A program made the translations under genes and the position numbers. Shown piece by piece: positions 29,600 to 41,160 of a DNA stretch of 64,000 nucleotides; position 1 is the stretch's first letter; every line of letters starts with the position of its first letter. The stretch covers positions 94,756,838-94,820,837 of the forward strand of contig NC_084485.1 in the NCBI RefSeq assembly GCF_030035675.1. The letters run 5' to 3'. The notes under the pieces are model-generated. The model was not told the origin of the DNA. It did no database searches and saw only the letters and a list, made by a program, of their open reading frames with translations. Origin of the DNA: Rhineura floridana (lineage: Eukaryota > Chordata > Lepidosauria > Squamata > Rhineuridae).

Positions 29600-32500
29600 T
29601 GCCGCCGGGGCCCGGCTTATCTGGGTAGCACTGGTGGAAGCGCCGGACCAGACGAGGGGCATGCACCTGCGCCGCATCTTCCCATGAGCGTTCCTCAGGG
29701 CCATACCCCTGCCAGTCTATGAAGTACTGGAGGCGGCCCCGATGCCTCCGGGAGTCCAGGAACTGTGCCACTTCGAATTCCTCTTCCCCGTTGACTTGTA
29801 TCGGTGGTGGGGGCCGTGGTTGACTACCCAAGGGGTGAGGCGGGAGAGCGGGAGTCAGCAGTGATCTATGGAAGACAGGGTGAATGCGGAAGGAGGCAGG
29901 GAGTTGGAGCCGGAATGCCACCGGGTTAATTTGCTGGGTGATCCTTAAGGGACCTACGTTCCGAGCCTCCAGCTTGTGAGACGGCCGTTGCGAACGCAGG
30001 AATTTGGTCGAGAGCCATACCCGGTCCCCTACCTTCAGCAGTGGGCCTGGTTGGCGGTGGCGATCAGCAAAGCGCTTATACGCGTCCTTGGCCTGCTCCA
30101 GCTGCTCCTTCAGGACTGCCTGCAGGGCCTGCAACTCCTGCAGCATGACATCCGCAGCGGGGACCGGCGACGGGGGTCGCACTGTGGTAGCCGTAGGAGG
30201 CAAAGAACGGGGTCTGGCGCATGGAGGCATGCACGGAGTTATTATATGCGAACTCCGCCAGCGGTAACAGATCCACCCAATTGTCCTGTTGGAAGCAGGT
30301 GTAACACCGCAGGTATTGTTCGACGGTGGCGTTGGTACGTTCTGTTTGTCCATCTGATTGAGGGTGGTGGGCGGAGGACAAGTGGATCTGGACATGCAGG
30401 GCCCGAAACAGGGCCTGCCAGAACCAGGCGGTGAACTGGGCTCCTCAGTCAGAGATCAGGTGGTCAGGGAGGCCGTGTAACCAGAAAACTTGGGTCAAGA
30501 ACAGTTGCACAGTTTCTGGGGCAGAGGGTAGGCCAGCACAGGGGAGGAAATGGGCCATCTTGGTGAACAGGTCTACGACTACGAGGATGGTGGTCATTCC
30601 CCGGGAGGCCGGTAAGTCCGTGATAAAATCCAGGGAGACTGAGCGCCAGGGCCCGGGGGGGGTAGGCAGTGGGAGCAGGAGCCCCGGGGGCTTGCCGGGG
30701 TGGCTCTTGGCTCGCTGGCAGGTATCACAGGCCGCTACATAGTCCTTGACGTCCGCTTGGACCCGGGGCCACCAGAAATCCCGTAGGACCAGGTGGAGGG
30801 TTTTATAGGTTCCAAAATGCCCTGCCGGCTGGCTGTCATGGCAGAGGTGGAGCACCTCTCCCCGCAGAGCTCCCGGGGGAACGTACAACCGGTTCCGGGA
30901 TACAAGAGGCCCTGCTGCAAGGAAAAGGGGCTGTCCCGGGTGGGCATCCCTGACTGGAGCTCTCGCTGCTGGGCCAGGGCATAGGGGTCCTTTTGCTGCT
31001 GTTCCTGCACCCGGTCCAGGAGGGGTTGTGGCTGGTGGGTAGCGGCAAAGTTCTCTGGGCAAAGAATTGGGCGAAGGGGGCGATCGACCTGCTCGGCTTG
31101 GTATTCTGGCTTGCGAGAGAGCGCGTCTGCTAGGGTGTTTCGGCGGCCAGGGAGGTAGGTGACTGTGAACTGGAACCGGGAGAAAAACAGGGACCACCGG
31201 ATCTGGTGTTGGTTCAGCCGTCGGGCGCTTTGCAGGTGCTCCAGGTTTCGGTGGTCTGTTCGTACCTGGACCGGATGGCGTGCCCCTTCCAGGAGATGAC
31301 GCCAGGTCTCGAAGGCTACTTTGATGGCCAGTAACTCCTTCTCCCAAATGGTGTAGTTCTGTTCCGAAGCGTTGAGTTTCTGGGAGTGGAACGCACAGGG
31401 GAGCAGGGACTGCTTGCTCCCCACCGGCTGAAGTAGGACCGCTGCCACTGCCTTATCCGATGCATCGGCCTCCACTATGTAAGGTCGGGTAGGGTCGGGT
31501 TGCTGGAGGATGGGTTCAGATGTAAAGGCGTGTTGGAGGCGCTGGAAGGCCTGTTGAGCGGCCTCGGTCCAAACAAACTTCTCTTTGCCTTGAAGCAGGT
31601 CTGATATGGGCGTGGTGAGTTCGGAGAAGTGGGAGATGAACCGGCGGTAATAGTTGGCGAAGCCCAAGAAGCGCTGCACATCTTTGGGGCTTCGCGGAGC
31701 TGCCCAGTGGAGGATGGTCTCAATTTTGGCGGGGTCCATCTGGATACCTGAGAGTGAGATCCGATGGCCTAGGAAATCCACGGTCGTGAGGTCAAAGGTG
31801 CATTTTTCGAGCTTGGCGAAGAGGCGGTGCTCCCGCAGGCGCTGCAGCACCGCTCGAACGTGCTCCTTATGTTCCGAGGGGTTCCACGAGTAGATCAGGA
31901 TGTCATCCAAGTAGATCACCAGGAAGCGGTCTAGGAGGTCCCGGAAGATGTCGTTCATGAAGTGCTGGAAGACGGCAGGAGCGTTGCACAAGCCAAACGG
32001 CATCACGGTGTACTCAAAGTGCCCATAACGGGTGTGGAAGGCCGTCTTCCACTCATCACCCTCCCGCATACGCACCAGGTTGTAGGCCCCTCTCAGGTCT
32101 AGTTTGGTGAAAATGCGAGCGCCCCGCAGCCGCTCTAACAGTTCTGGGATCAGGGGCAGAGGGTAGCGATTCCGAACTGTAATCTGGTTGAGGGTGCGGT
32201 AGTCATTGCACAGCCGGAGTTCCCCACATTTCTTTTTGAAAAAGAGGACAGGGGCGGCTGCAGGGGATGTGGAAGGGTGAATGAACCCTCGGCGCAGGTT
32301 CTTGTCGAGGAACTCTCTGAGGGCTGCCAGTTCGGGTTCTGACAGGGAATAAAGCCGGCCCACGGGAATCTTGGCTCCGGGGAGCAGATCAATGGGACAG
32401 TCGTAAGGACGATGGGGCGGCAACTGGTCTGCCTCTTGCTTCCCAAACACATCCGCGAACTCCCGGTACTGTTCTGGTAAGGCCTCGGGCACAGAGCTTG

Positions 32501-33074
32501 CCTCCTGGGTCATCAGGATGCGCTCCTTCGGCCTCCAGCAGTTGGCTTGGCAATAGGGGGATCCGAGGGTCAGTCGGCCCGTGGACCACTGGATGATGGG
32601 GTCATGCTGCTGGAGCCATGCCAGGCCCAGCACGACCGGGAAGTGGGGTGCGGCAGCCAGGTAGAACTGGAGGCTTTCCTCGTGCTCCCCCAGGGCCATG
32701 TCGAGCGGCACTGTCTCCTGTACTACAGGGCCCGAGGCGAGAAGCCGGCCATCAATAGTCTCCACCAGGAGGGGGCGGTGAATGGGTTGACTAGGAACCC
32801 GGTGGAGCTTGGCAAAGGACACGTCCATAAAATTGCTGGTGGATCCTGAGTCCAGCATGGCGGGTACTTGTAGGGTCCCCCTTCCGGGGACTGTCAGTAC
32901 GATCAACACGGTCAGATGCTTCGGCGGTGAGGAACTGAGGTGGCAGGCCACTTGTCCCATGAGGTTGCCCCGGCTCAGGGGCCTGTGAAGGCCGGGGCAC
33001 GGGCGTTTCCCGAGGCAGGGGCTGTGGGTCGTTTCACGGAACACTGGGCTGCAAAATGTCCCGGGGCCCCGCAA
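29600..33074 (-). pseudogene. pol region of the Ty3/Gypsy element (fossil)
   Basis: In order on the minus strand: an aspartic protease with a DSGS active-site motif (MLDSGSTSNFMD); reverse transcriptase with KLDLRGAYNLVR, FGLCNAPAVFQ and the YLDD box (VIYLDDILIYSWN); RNase H with VEADASDKAVAAVL and TDHRNLEHL; integrase with an HHCC zinc finger (HLCHDSQPAGHFG...CDTCQRAKS) and a catalytic core starting SLDFITDLP; and a C-terminal chromodomain (FEVAQFLDSRRHRGRLQYFI, DWQGYGPEERSWED). The domain order fits Ty3/Gypsy chromoviruses. The gag frame overlaps the pol start in another frame, as the family does when it uses frameshifting. About two breaks; inactive. Confidence 0.9.
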
Positions 33075-33946
33075 TACAGGCAGAGGCCCTGTTGCCGGCG
33101 TCGCAGCTTTTCGGCCGCAGAGAGACGTGGCCGAGCCCCTCCCAGCTGCATCGGTTCTGCCGGGGGTGTAGGGTCCTTGCCGACAGGCTCCAAGGGCCCA
33201 GCCACTGGGGCTGATGCTCTGTAGACTGGCTGGGGTCGGTTGGCAGCACGCCTGCTTTCCAGCCTCCCGTCAATCTGGAGACACAGGCGTATGAGGGCTT
33301 GCAGGGTTCCAGGGCGCTCCACCCTAGCTAGCTCATCCAGGAGCTCATCTGACAGCCCCTCCTGAAACTGGTCCATGAGAGCGGCTTCGTTCCAGCCCAG
33401 GGTTTGTTGCAATAGACGAAAGTCTGTTACATATTCCCCCAAGGGGCGTCGGCCTTGCCGCAGCCTGCGTATCCGGCGGTTGGCTGTGGCAGATTGGACT
33501 GGGTCCTCGAACATAGCCTTCAGTTCTCTGGTGAAGGCGGCTAGGTCGTTGAGCACGGGGCTCCACTCGAGGAGCAGGGGCGTGGCCCATCTAGCTGCCG
33601 CCCCAGCGCAGAGGTTAATCAAGAATCCCACCCGGGTCTTATCATCTGGGAAGGCCTCTGGGCATAACTCCATGAAGAGCTGGGCCTGGGCCAAGAAGGC
33701 TGAGAGCTGGTCGGAAGCCTCAGTAAATTTCTCTGGGAGAGTCACAGGGCACTTGGCTCTCCCTGTAGGGAGAGGGGGTGGGGCTGCTGCTAGCTGGGTT
33801 TGCAAGCCTTGAACGGCCAACAGCAGCTGGTCTACTTGTGAGCGCAGGAGCAAGTTTTCCTGCTGGAGTTGCTCCATAGTCAACACTTCCCCCACTCCTT
33901 TGTTGCCTGTTTGGGCTGACTGCAAACTGTCAGCTCTACACTGCAT
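32975..33946 (-). pseudogene. gag region of the Ty3/Gypsy element (fossil)
   Basis: About 320 codons close to the 5' LTR. The N-terminal part is coiled-coil-like (MEQLQQENLLLRSQVDQLL). The middle resembles retrotransposon Gag/PEG10-type capsid (VTLPEKFTEASDQLSAFLAQ, LCAGAAARWATPLLL, YVTDFRLLQQTLGWNE). A CCHC zinc knuckle lies near the end (CLYCGAPGHFAAQC). Domesticated mammalian genes such as PEG10 and the RTL family descend from this type of gag, but this copy lies inside two LTRs and is simply part of the element. Confidence 0.9.
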
Positions 33947-34506
33947 CAGCAGTGCCAGGGGGGGCTGGAAATTCCTGGGTCTTTGGCAGGGAAGGAAAGT
34001 CCTTAGCCAGCAGTCGGGTTGTAAATCTGCCAGGCCTATCCGAAGCGTACTTGCCGAGTCAGAAGTCCAGAAGCGAGGTCAGTGGAGGTCCAGGATCAAT
34101 TGCCAAGGAGGTCAGTCAAAGAGATGCTGCAGGGAAACTAGGTCTACACAAAGCCACGCCTGACGTTGCAGTCAGCAACAAGCTGCAGCCAAGGTGTGCC
34201 TTATAAAGAGCAGGATGGACAGCAGGGGTGAGCCCTCAGCGTTTGGGCCTTAAGGAGACAGGCCTGCCTCTCTTCTCCCTGACCTTCTGCTGTCTACGTT
34301 CTGCAGGTGAGAGGGGAGTATCCTGTTCACTGTCTGTGTCTGGCTGCAGGGCCTCTGCTGTATCTGGGGTGCTCTGCAGCTGAGGGGGAGAAGGAGCTGG
34401 ATTCTCAGGAGGCTCCTCCGTATCTCCTGAGTCTGCTGCTCCTGGGTCTGCTGCTGTTACTCCCGAGTCGTCCTCATCTGAGGAGTCCTCTGACGGGGCC
34501 ATGACA
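33928..34506 (-). repeat. 5' LTR of the Ty3/Gypsy element
   Basis: 579 bp, the partner of the LTR at 28,987. On the minus strand it starts TGTCATGGCCCCGTCAGAGG. I could not match the sequence just inside it (GTTTGCAGTCAGCCCAAACA) with confidence to a tRNA 3' end, so the primer site is unassigned. Confidence 0.92.
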
Positions 34507-34654
34507 GAACTCTTGCCAGGAAAAAAAGATAAAAGTTTAGTGGCAGCTGTTCTGGACAAGAGGAAAACTTGTCACATGCACAGTCTGATTAGTGTTGTCA
34601 TATAGGAAGGAAAGCTCAAGTGACCCTACTACATGTGTGCTTATGATGTTGTCC

Positions 34655-34780
34655 TTAGACCAAAAATGGCTAATCTTTGGCCCTCCAAGTGTTAGACTGC
34701 ATCTCCTTTCAAGCTTGACTATTGCTGGTGGTGGCTGGGGCCAATGGGAGTTGGAGTCCAACATCTGAAACACATCAGAT
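34655..34780. repeat. hAT-like hairpin MITE
   Basis: ACCAAAAATGGCTAATCTTT, GGCCCTCCAAGTGTTAGACT and CCAATGGGAGTTGGAGTCCA are the family's words; the arms are diverged. Confidence 0.6.
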
Positions 34781-34816
34781 AGGGTAAGGCTGCCCAGAGC
34801 AAAGCAATGCTATATT

Positions 34817-34963
34817 TAGGGATGGCGTGGCTAAGTTGTGGCCCTCCAGATGTTGCTTGACTCCAACTCCCATCAACCCAAGCGAGGATAGCCAATGGTT
34901 AGGGATAATGGGAGTTGTAGTCCAGCAACATCTGGAAGGCTAAAGGTTAGCCATCCCTGGTCT
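34817..34963. mobile_element. hAT-like hairpin MITE with good ends
   Basis: The left end TAGGGATGGCGTGGCTAAGT and the right end GGTTAGCCATCCCTGGTCTA are inverted. Inside are CTCCAACTCCCATCAACCC and its answer AATGGGAGTTGTAGTCCAGC. It abuts the next MITE. Confidence 0.7.
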
Positions 34964-34969
34964 AGGGTA

Positions 34970-35194
34970 CAGTAGGGCCCCGCTTTACGGTGCTTCGCTT
35001 TACAGCAATTCGCTAATACAACGGTCTCAATTAGATGCAATTAGACAAGCCCCACTCATACGGCGCTTGTTCCGCTTTTACGGTGGTTTTCGGGCATCAT
35101 GCACCATTCTATTCAATGAGTTCCGCTTTACAGCGGTTTTCGCTTTACAGTGGGGGTCCGCAACGTAACCCGCCATATGAGTGGGGCCCTACTG
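34970..35194. mobile_element. CpG-rich MITE, second copy of the 953-1196 family
   Basis: The unit runs CAGTAGGGCCCCGCTTTACG to GTGGGGCCCTACTG with TA on both sides (34,968-34,969 and 35,195-35,196). It is built from repeated CGCTTTAC words. Length 225 bp against 244 bp for the first copy. Confidence 0.75.
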
Positions 35195-35196
35195 TA

Positions 35197-36877
35197 CTGT
35201 GAGAAATTAAAAGGGTGGCTAGGCCTGGGTTGAAGTTGCCCTTGAGTACCTCCTGATGGATGAGGGAGCCCATCAGTGGGCACATTGCCAAGAGCTTTCT
35301 CAGCCCAAGAGTTAATGCTGGGCTGGTGGCAGGCAGAAATTCAACAGGTGAAACATCCCCTCACATGTCTTGAGTGGGGGAAATCACCTGTTTTAACATT
35401 ATCACAGAGCAGAGTGCAGAGATTCTGTCCGAAACAAAGGTGGCAACCTTGTTCAGGAATTAATATAAGATGTCTGCTGCTGCTGCTGTTCTTTTCAGGT
35501 GAGACACCATATAAAACTCTTCTCATATAAAACAAGATGTAGTATTATAAAAGTTAAACTAACACTGGCACAGCAAATGCATGGTACATTCTTGAGCTTT
35601 ATTTTAAAATAAGCCACAGTATTTAAGACGCAACATAAACCAACAAAACAGAACATGCACTCTTGTTTCAACAGTATCCCAAAAGATGTTCTAAATGGTA
35701 AGAGGGAGATGGGGGGGAGGGAAGAGATAAAAATATTATCTGCTGTAGACAAAAAAGATAACATAGTAGTGTTATATAATGCCTAAGATTGGACCAAGGT
35801 CTCCATTTGCAACCCCAAGGCCACCTAGGTCTGCTCTGTGGAAGGAGGTACTTGCATTCAGCAGTTCTGAAGCCCGCAAGAACCTCTTTCGAGAACAGCT
35901 TGAATTGTTTTGGTATGTGTATCAAGGAGGAAGTTGTTGCCTTTTTCTAAGACTCCTCTTTCAAATGTTTGTCTACTAAATAGCATAGAAGCAAGATATT
36001 GCTGTGGGGGGAAATAGTTGGCTCAGCTATTCAGGTTTTCCTTGTCATTTGCTTGTAAATGTCAGATTGATGGTCCTTTCTCCTTTTGCAGAGAAGGAGA
36101 TGTCATAGTACACTGTAAAACCAGCCTGGAGAAGGTATACTTGATAATATTCCATACTGATTCCTTGTGTAAGAGTGTGTGGGTTTCCTCATTCAGTGAA
36201 AAACTTGGCTTCTTTAAGTTACTTTCCTGTTCCCATATACTGAGTACTCAAAGCATAGTGCCTCCTTGGCTGCAGCAACAAAGGAGTAACTTGATGTAAG
36301 ATGCTCTGAGCACCACAGAGTTAAGTTTCCAGTTCTGCATGTTTACCAGATCAGTGCTTTCAGACACAAGCAGTCTTGGTGTTTCTGCACTATGGGATGG
36401 GGACATGAAGCTGTTTCTTTCACTGCCTGCTGTGAGTTTGGTTCTCAGCTCCATTCTACTTTATGCCTCTTCTTTTTGGATCCTGTTGCTGCTGGGGATT
36501 CTAGACATACTTGGGAGAAAGATAATGTGTGTTGTCAGAGGAAAGGTAGGAGGAGGCTGTTGAGGATGCCACCTCTCAGGAGCTGCTTCTGCTGCAGAAG
36601 CACCTGGGATTGAGATAGGGCTCTTGTCTCAGCCCAGTAGGCCCAGGCCCTTCTTCTCTTCAAACTTCAGCCTTGACATCTCTGCAGCCCCAAGTATATC
36701 CTCTGAGGTCACAGCCAGAGTTGCTCCATGTGAGCAAAACCATGCTGATATGTAGGGGATGTGACTAGGGACAGAAAGCGCTGTCAATTTTGGTTCTTTC
36801 AGTTTCTCATTTTTCCAATCTTAAATTCAGTTCACATTTCTGCAGTAATTTGCAATTTTTTTAAAAAAAATCTACAG
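35197..36877. other. Intergenic, nothing recognised
   Basis: No family-recognisable repeat or exon. Frames of 60-90 codons on both strands lack motifs. Confidence 0.4.
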
Positions 36878-37030
36878 CATTTTTGTGCAAACATATCCTA
36901 ATAAACACATTTTGTATGCAGTTTTGAGTAGTATACACATTTTTGCAAGCAATTTCTCCTCATATAATGCATTTTGTATGTTATTTTCACTAATATATTC
37001 ATGCACACTTTCCACTAGCATATCGATTTT
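36878..37030. repeat. Short tandem array of a ~30-bp AT-rich unit
   Basis: The word CATTTT(T)G(T/C)(A)(T)GC recurs at 36,878, 36,908, 36,938 and 36,970, followed by a weaker unit near 37,003. Spacings are 30, 30, 32 and about 33 bp, and each unit ends in TAATATA- or AGTATA-like sequence. A related, degraded stretch is at about 51,385-51,480. Confidence 0.6.
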
Positions 37031-37376
37031 GTAAACATTCTTTGGTTGAATCACAAAATTCGGATACACACAAATTTCAAAAGATAGCTGTGTTTCAGTT
37101 CTCATATTATTTTGGAAAATGTGGATTTGATAGATTGGGTTTCAATGTGAACTGAATTGAATTTGTACCCCATCCCTAGAAGTGACTGTGTAGAAATGGA
37201 CAGATGAGCCCCCCTTTGAGATTTTTTACTCTCAGCAAGACTCAGATTAGCCACAGTTGTCATGAAGCATGCCCACCTCCATTTCAAACCTAACTGTTGT
37301 AAGAAATGTGTTCCACTGAAAGAAAGAAAATATTCTGCTACAAAACAGAATGGATTGAAGATCCATTAGAACACGG
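37031..37376. other. Intergenic, nothing recognised
   Basis: No feature supported. Confidence 0.4.
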
Positions 37377-37755
37377 CTGAGGAGCTTTTTTTCAGGCCGA
37401 AAACCACATTCCCTCTTGGCCAATCTTCCAAGGGCCACATCCCAGCACTGGGGTGGGCGAGATGCAGGAAGTGTGTGTGTGACCAGAGGCAAAAGTGGGT
37501 GGAGCAACATGTGACAGAAGTCAGGCATAAAGAATCAAACGTTCTATACACACACACACACACCTATCATCCTCCTTCCATTTAAGCAAGTGGCAGTATC
37601 ACAGTTCAAGAACCCATTTAAGCCAAGCCAAGTTCTCAAGGAAGGTATAGAGCAGCGTCAGTCAGAGAGTGGCCTGTGGAGGCCTTGAGGGGTGATAGAG
37701 AGGTCTGGAGGACTGCATTTGGCCCGTGAGCCTGAAGGTTCCCACCCTTCAACTA
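37377..37755. mobile_element. hAT-like element, diverged
   Basis: GGCCGAAAACCACATTCCCT and TCCAAGGGCCACATCCCAGC on the left and CATTTGGCCCGTGAGCCTGA with GGTTCCCACCC on the right match the 27,603-28,012 element. It contains a CA microsatellite at 37,547-37,563. Confidence 0.6.
37547..37563. repeat. (CA)n microsatellite
   Basis: Eight CA units. Confidence 0.9.
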
Positions 37756-38606
37756 GATATGTAAGTAATTTATTGAAGCAAATTTCTGCAAACATGTTTT
37801 TTAAAAAAGACACACTAGCAAGCAAGAACGCTTTCTACCACAAACTGTTCTGGCAAAAATTATTGCAAGCAAAACAAACAAACAAATCAGACTTCAGAAA
37901 ATTGGGTCAGAATCAGAAAATTAAAGGTTTGAAGGCAAAAGAAAAATTAAAGTTAAGAAGGGATGCATTTGTTTTTAAGAATTAGGTTGATTGGTATGAT
38001 CAGACTGACATGATGAGAAGTGTGGCTTGAATGGAGCTTGGCTAAATTCAGTAGGAAGTGAAGCAGCACTGAGCCTGTGGGCATCTCATAACATGCTTGC
38101 TCAGCTCACAAGTCAACCCACATTTATTGTATCCTGCTCAGTGCTCAGCCACATTGAGTAGCTTTGCAGTGAAATAGTAAATGGGAGCCAAGTGTGAAGT
38201 GATCGTAGGATGCATCAGCACATAAAAGACAGCTTGGATCACTCAATATTTGTAGCATGCCAAATTTGTCATGTAAAAGATCTTACAAAGCATTCTTCTG
38301 TTGTTGGGAAGTCACCCTATACAACCATATATTCATTTGAAATGAAATACATTCATCTCCCTATACATCCATCCATTCATTTGAAATGAAATACATCCAT
38401 TTCTTCCTTTCTTCCTCTCCTTTTTTAAACGTTAGATCCTAAAGTTTAAACAGGGAAGAGAAAATCATCAAATGTATTATTACTCAAATCTTTTGCTAAT
38501 AAGCATTGAAAGATAATAATACCTCAGTAGATGCTTTCCTGGACATTGCTTGTTTAACAGAAACTTTGATTCCAGAGGTAGGAATAGTATAGAAAGAATA
38601 GGGATT
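37756..38606. other. Intergenic, nothing recognised
   Basis: Contains a short direct duplication near 38,335-38,400 (CCATTCATTTGAAATGAAAT, twice). No exon seen. Confidence 0.45.
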
Positions 38607-38672
38607 AGGGTTGCCAGTTTCAGGGCCTCAGATACAGGATCAGTCTCAGGCCCTGATCCTGGCAAACCTATT
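38607..38672. mobile_element. Internally deleted copy of the GGGTTGCCAG palindromic MITE
   Basis: TAGGGTTGCCAGTTTCAGGG at the left and ATACAGGATCAGTCTCAGGC then CCTGATCCTGGCAAACCTA at the right. Only the outer parts of the 6,659-type hairpin remain. Confidence 0.65.
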
Positions 38673-39394
38673 AGGGATAGATTCCTACACCCGCTCATAG
38701 ATGGTGGGGGCAGCTTCAATAGGGGCTTTAAAGGTGCCTACCCGGCACCCCCCCTCCTCTGAATCATATTGGATCCTTCCCTCCCCAACCCTGGGAGAAA
38801 GCAAGAGATCTCTTTAATGCAAAGCAAAAACAGAGGCTGATCAGTTTCATCCTAGCAAAGCAAAGGCACAGGCTTGAAAGTTTATCCATAGCTAAGCTAA
38901 GCTGATTAGTTTTACCTTTAAAAAAGCCTGTGTTAAAAGGAGCTCACTTCCTGGAGGATTCCTTAACTGAGGTATTACTGTATTGAACTATGTAAGATTT
39001 TCACAGGTTGTTTTTTTATTAGACTGAGGCTTTGTGCTTTTAAGAGCTGAATGAGGCAGAAATCAAAAGGAGAATATTGCTTTCCACCGCTACATCTTCA
39101 GTAAAAGTCTAAATTGTTGCTTTGTTCTTCTTAGGTAGATAGGTATCTTCTTAGGTATTACCTTAGAAAGCCAAAGAAATGCTTCCCATAAAAAGATGAC
39201 AAAATCATTTTGTATGGGCCACACTTTCTGATAACTGAATTTTGATTCATATGTCGCATTTTACCTACTAAAATGTAGACAAGTTTAGGAGACATACATG
39301 TCCTCTATGTACTCCATGTATTCAACAGTGTGATCCACCTGTCAATCGTGGCTTTCCATGTAGGTACCCATAACAAAATAGACATGATAGAAGT
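38673..39394. other. Intergenic, nothing recognised
   Basis: No feature supported. Confidence 0.4.
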
Positions 39395-39782
39395 GCCTTT
39401 TGTCAGCTGTACCTGGTGAGACAACTACGACCATTCCTGGACTGTGAGAGCCTGACCACAATAGTTCAGGCATTGATGACTTCAGGATTGGATTACTGCA
39501 ATGCACTCTATGTGGGGCTTCCCTTGGACCTGACCCAGAAACTGCAATCAGTGTAGAATGCTGAAGCCAGATTTCTGATGGGAGTGAGACTTTCTTTTGG
39601 CATCTGCTTAAAAGGTTTTTTTTAGGCAAGCCTATCCAGACACATAGGTGTTGATCTGTTTTAATTTTTCTTCAGTTAGTAGCTGTTTTAATTGTTTTAA
39701 ATATATTTTTAAACCACTTAGAGGTCTTTACATTCAAGTATTCAAATTTATAAATTTTGTTAAATAAAAATAAATTAAAAAA
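39395..39782 (+). mobile_element. L2-clade LINE fragment, old
   Basis: Translation near the start gives LRPFLDCESLTTIVQALMTS and GLDYCNALYVGLPLDL, which match LRPYLDSDDLASVVHALVTS and RLDYCNALYVGLPLKT of the intact L2 at 45.6 kb. A deletion then removes most of the C-terminal region. The fragment ends in an A-rich tail (AAATAAAAATAAATTAAAAA). Confidence 0.8.
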
Positions 39783-40079
39783 AGGCAATTTTCACACATT
39801 ATGGTGTAAGAATTTCCCTGAGCATTTGTTTTACACACTCAAAAGTTAAACGGTTAAGTTTTGAATTTTTAAAAATTAACTGCTTTAGCTGTGCCTTTAA
39901 TAGCCACTTGACCTACAACATTTCACAGATGATGATGTTATTGCCATGGTGAAAAATTTAACTTGCAGGTTTTTGCATATCAAAGAGCAAAAGAGCAGCT
40001 GTGAAAGGCATATGAGCACAATGAATTATTTTTTTTCTGGCAAGTTGACAACCCTAAGGTAAAATGTATTATGTGTAGC

Positions 40080-40232
40080 AGTTTAGAGTAGAAGTGGCAG
40101 ACCTAGTGCCCTCCAGGCTTTTAAAATTACAACCCCCCTGATTCCTAACCATCGGGCATGCTCGCTGGAGCTAATGAGATTGTAGCCCAACAACATCTGG
40201 AGGACACCATGTTGGCTACTCCTGTTAGAGCA
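40080..40232. repeat. hAT-like hairpin MITE, diverged
   Basis: TAGTGCCCTCCAGGCTTTTA, GCTAATGAGATTGTAGCCCA and CAACATCTGGAGGACACCAT fit the hairpin family. Confidence 0.6.
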
Positions 40233-41034
40233 TAACTGATTAATGTATCACTTTGAATGCATTGCTAGAGTTTGTGGAAGTCAGAGATTATAAGTGAGTG
40301 CTTATGGGATGTTTCCACAAAGTTCTGAACTGGGTAAAGCTTAAAACTGGATTTAGCAGGGAGCTTGCTAATGAGAGAGTGGGGAGAATATCTTCTTGTA
40401 GTCAGCTACTCCATCATACTATCCCCATCTCCCGAAAAAGCTTCACTTGCTTAGTTTTTGTGTATAAGGTTGCTATTAAATGTCACTGTAGTAACACCAG
40501 AAATCTGTAGATAGGTTGTTTGCAGTAATGGTACTACTAGCACTGACCATCAAAAACCACAATATAAACACGGGATTAATGCTTTAGAAGATGAAATACA
40601 CTGAATGTTACTATTGGATATATAGTTTGTATTAAGGATCACTTATAATAAGCCTCTAAAATGATAATTTCTTAAGGGGCAAGGATACATATCTTAATGT
40701 TCATTTATGAAGTGTCTTCAATAACCTAAGCTCTTCACAGCTGGAAATCCTCAAAATCAGTTTCGGATACCTCAAGGAAAGGCAGCATCTTTTGTCACAT
40801 GTTTGATCAGTTCTTCCTTCAAACTGAAGAATAGGTTATGTGGGAGTTAGACAATGGATCTAGCAGCATCAGGAATGCAATTAAGTCTCGGATATTTTTA
40901 GTAGGGTTGTACCCTTTTATTGGTTAAAGGGGAACATTCTACTCTGAAATTAACTGCACAATGTTAGATTATCTTCTTAATAAGAATGTTTGTTTAATCT
41001 TTCCCCATGCTCTTCAGCTGCCTAGCCAAATATA
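40233..41034. other. Intergenic, nothing recognised
   Basis: No feature supported. Confidence 0.4.
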
Positions 41035-41132
41035 AAGTACAATCCTATCTATGCATGTTTACTCAGAAATAAGGCCTACTGTGTTCAGAGGATTTTTACT
41101 CCCAGATAAGTGTGCTAAGGATAGCAGCCATA
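41035..41132. mobile_element. Palindromic MITE (ACTCAGAAATAAG family)
   Basis: GTACAATCCTATCTATGCAT, GTTTACTCAGAAATAAGGCC and TTTTTACTCCCAGATAAGTG with a diverged right end CTAAGGATAGCAG. Confidence 0.65.
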
Positions 41133-41160
41133 GTCTACAATTCTATTCACTCATGAACTT

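Larger units (their letters stand above)
28987..34506 (-). mobile_element. Ty3/Gypsy LTR retrotransposon of the chromovirus type, near full-length fossil
   Basis: Two direct LTRs (28,987-29,568 and 33,928-34,506) bound a 5.5-kb element on the minus strand. The 5-bp repeat GAACT lies on each side (28,982-28,986 and 34,507-34,511), the integration duplication. In coding order it has a gag region, then pol with protease, reverse transcriptase, RNase H, integrase and a chromodomain. That order places it in Ty3/Gypsy chromoviruses, the Gypsy branch found in reptiles and fishes. LTR ends are TG...CA. The LTRs differ at roughly 2 percent of positions by eye, so it is young on an evolutionary scale. 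About two breaks in the pol reading frame mean it is a fossil despite complete structure. GC content is well above the surroundings. Confidence 0.93.

Noticed and set aside
33880-33927. A primer binding site next to the Ty3/Gypsy 5' LTR
   Set aside because: The sequence just inside the LTR does not match a tRNA 3' end that I can name with confidence.
29366-34504. Open frames on the + strand in this interval
   Set aside because: They are antisense shadows of the GC-rich Ty3/Gypsy element.
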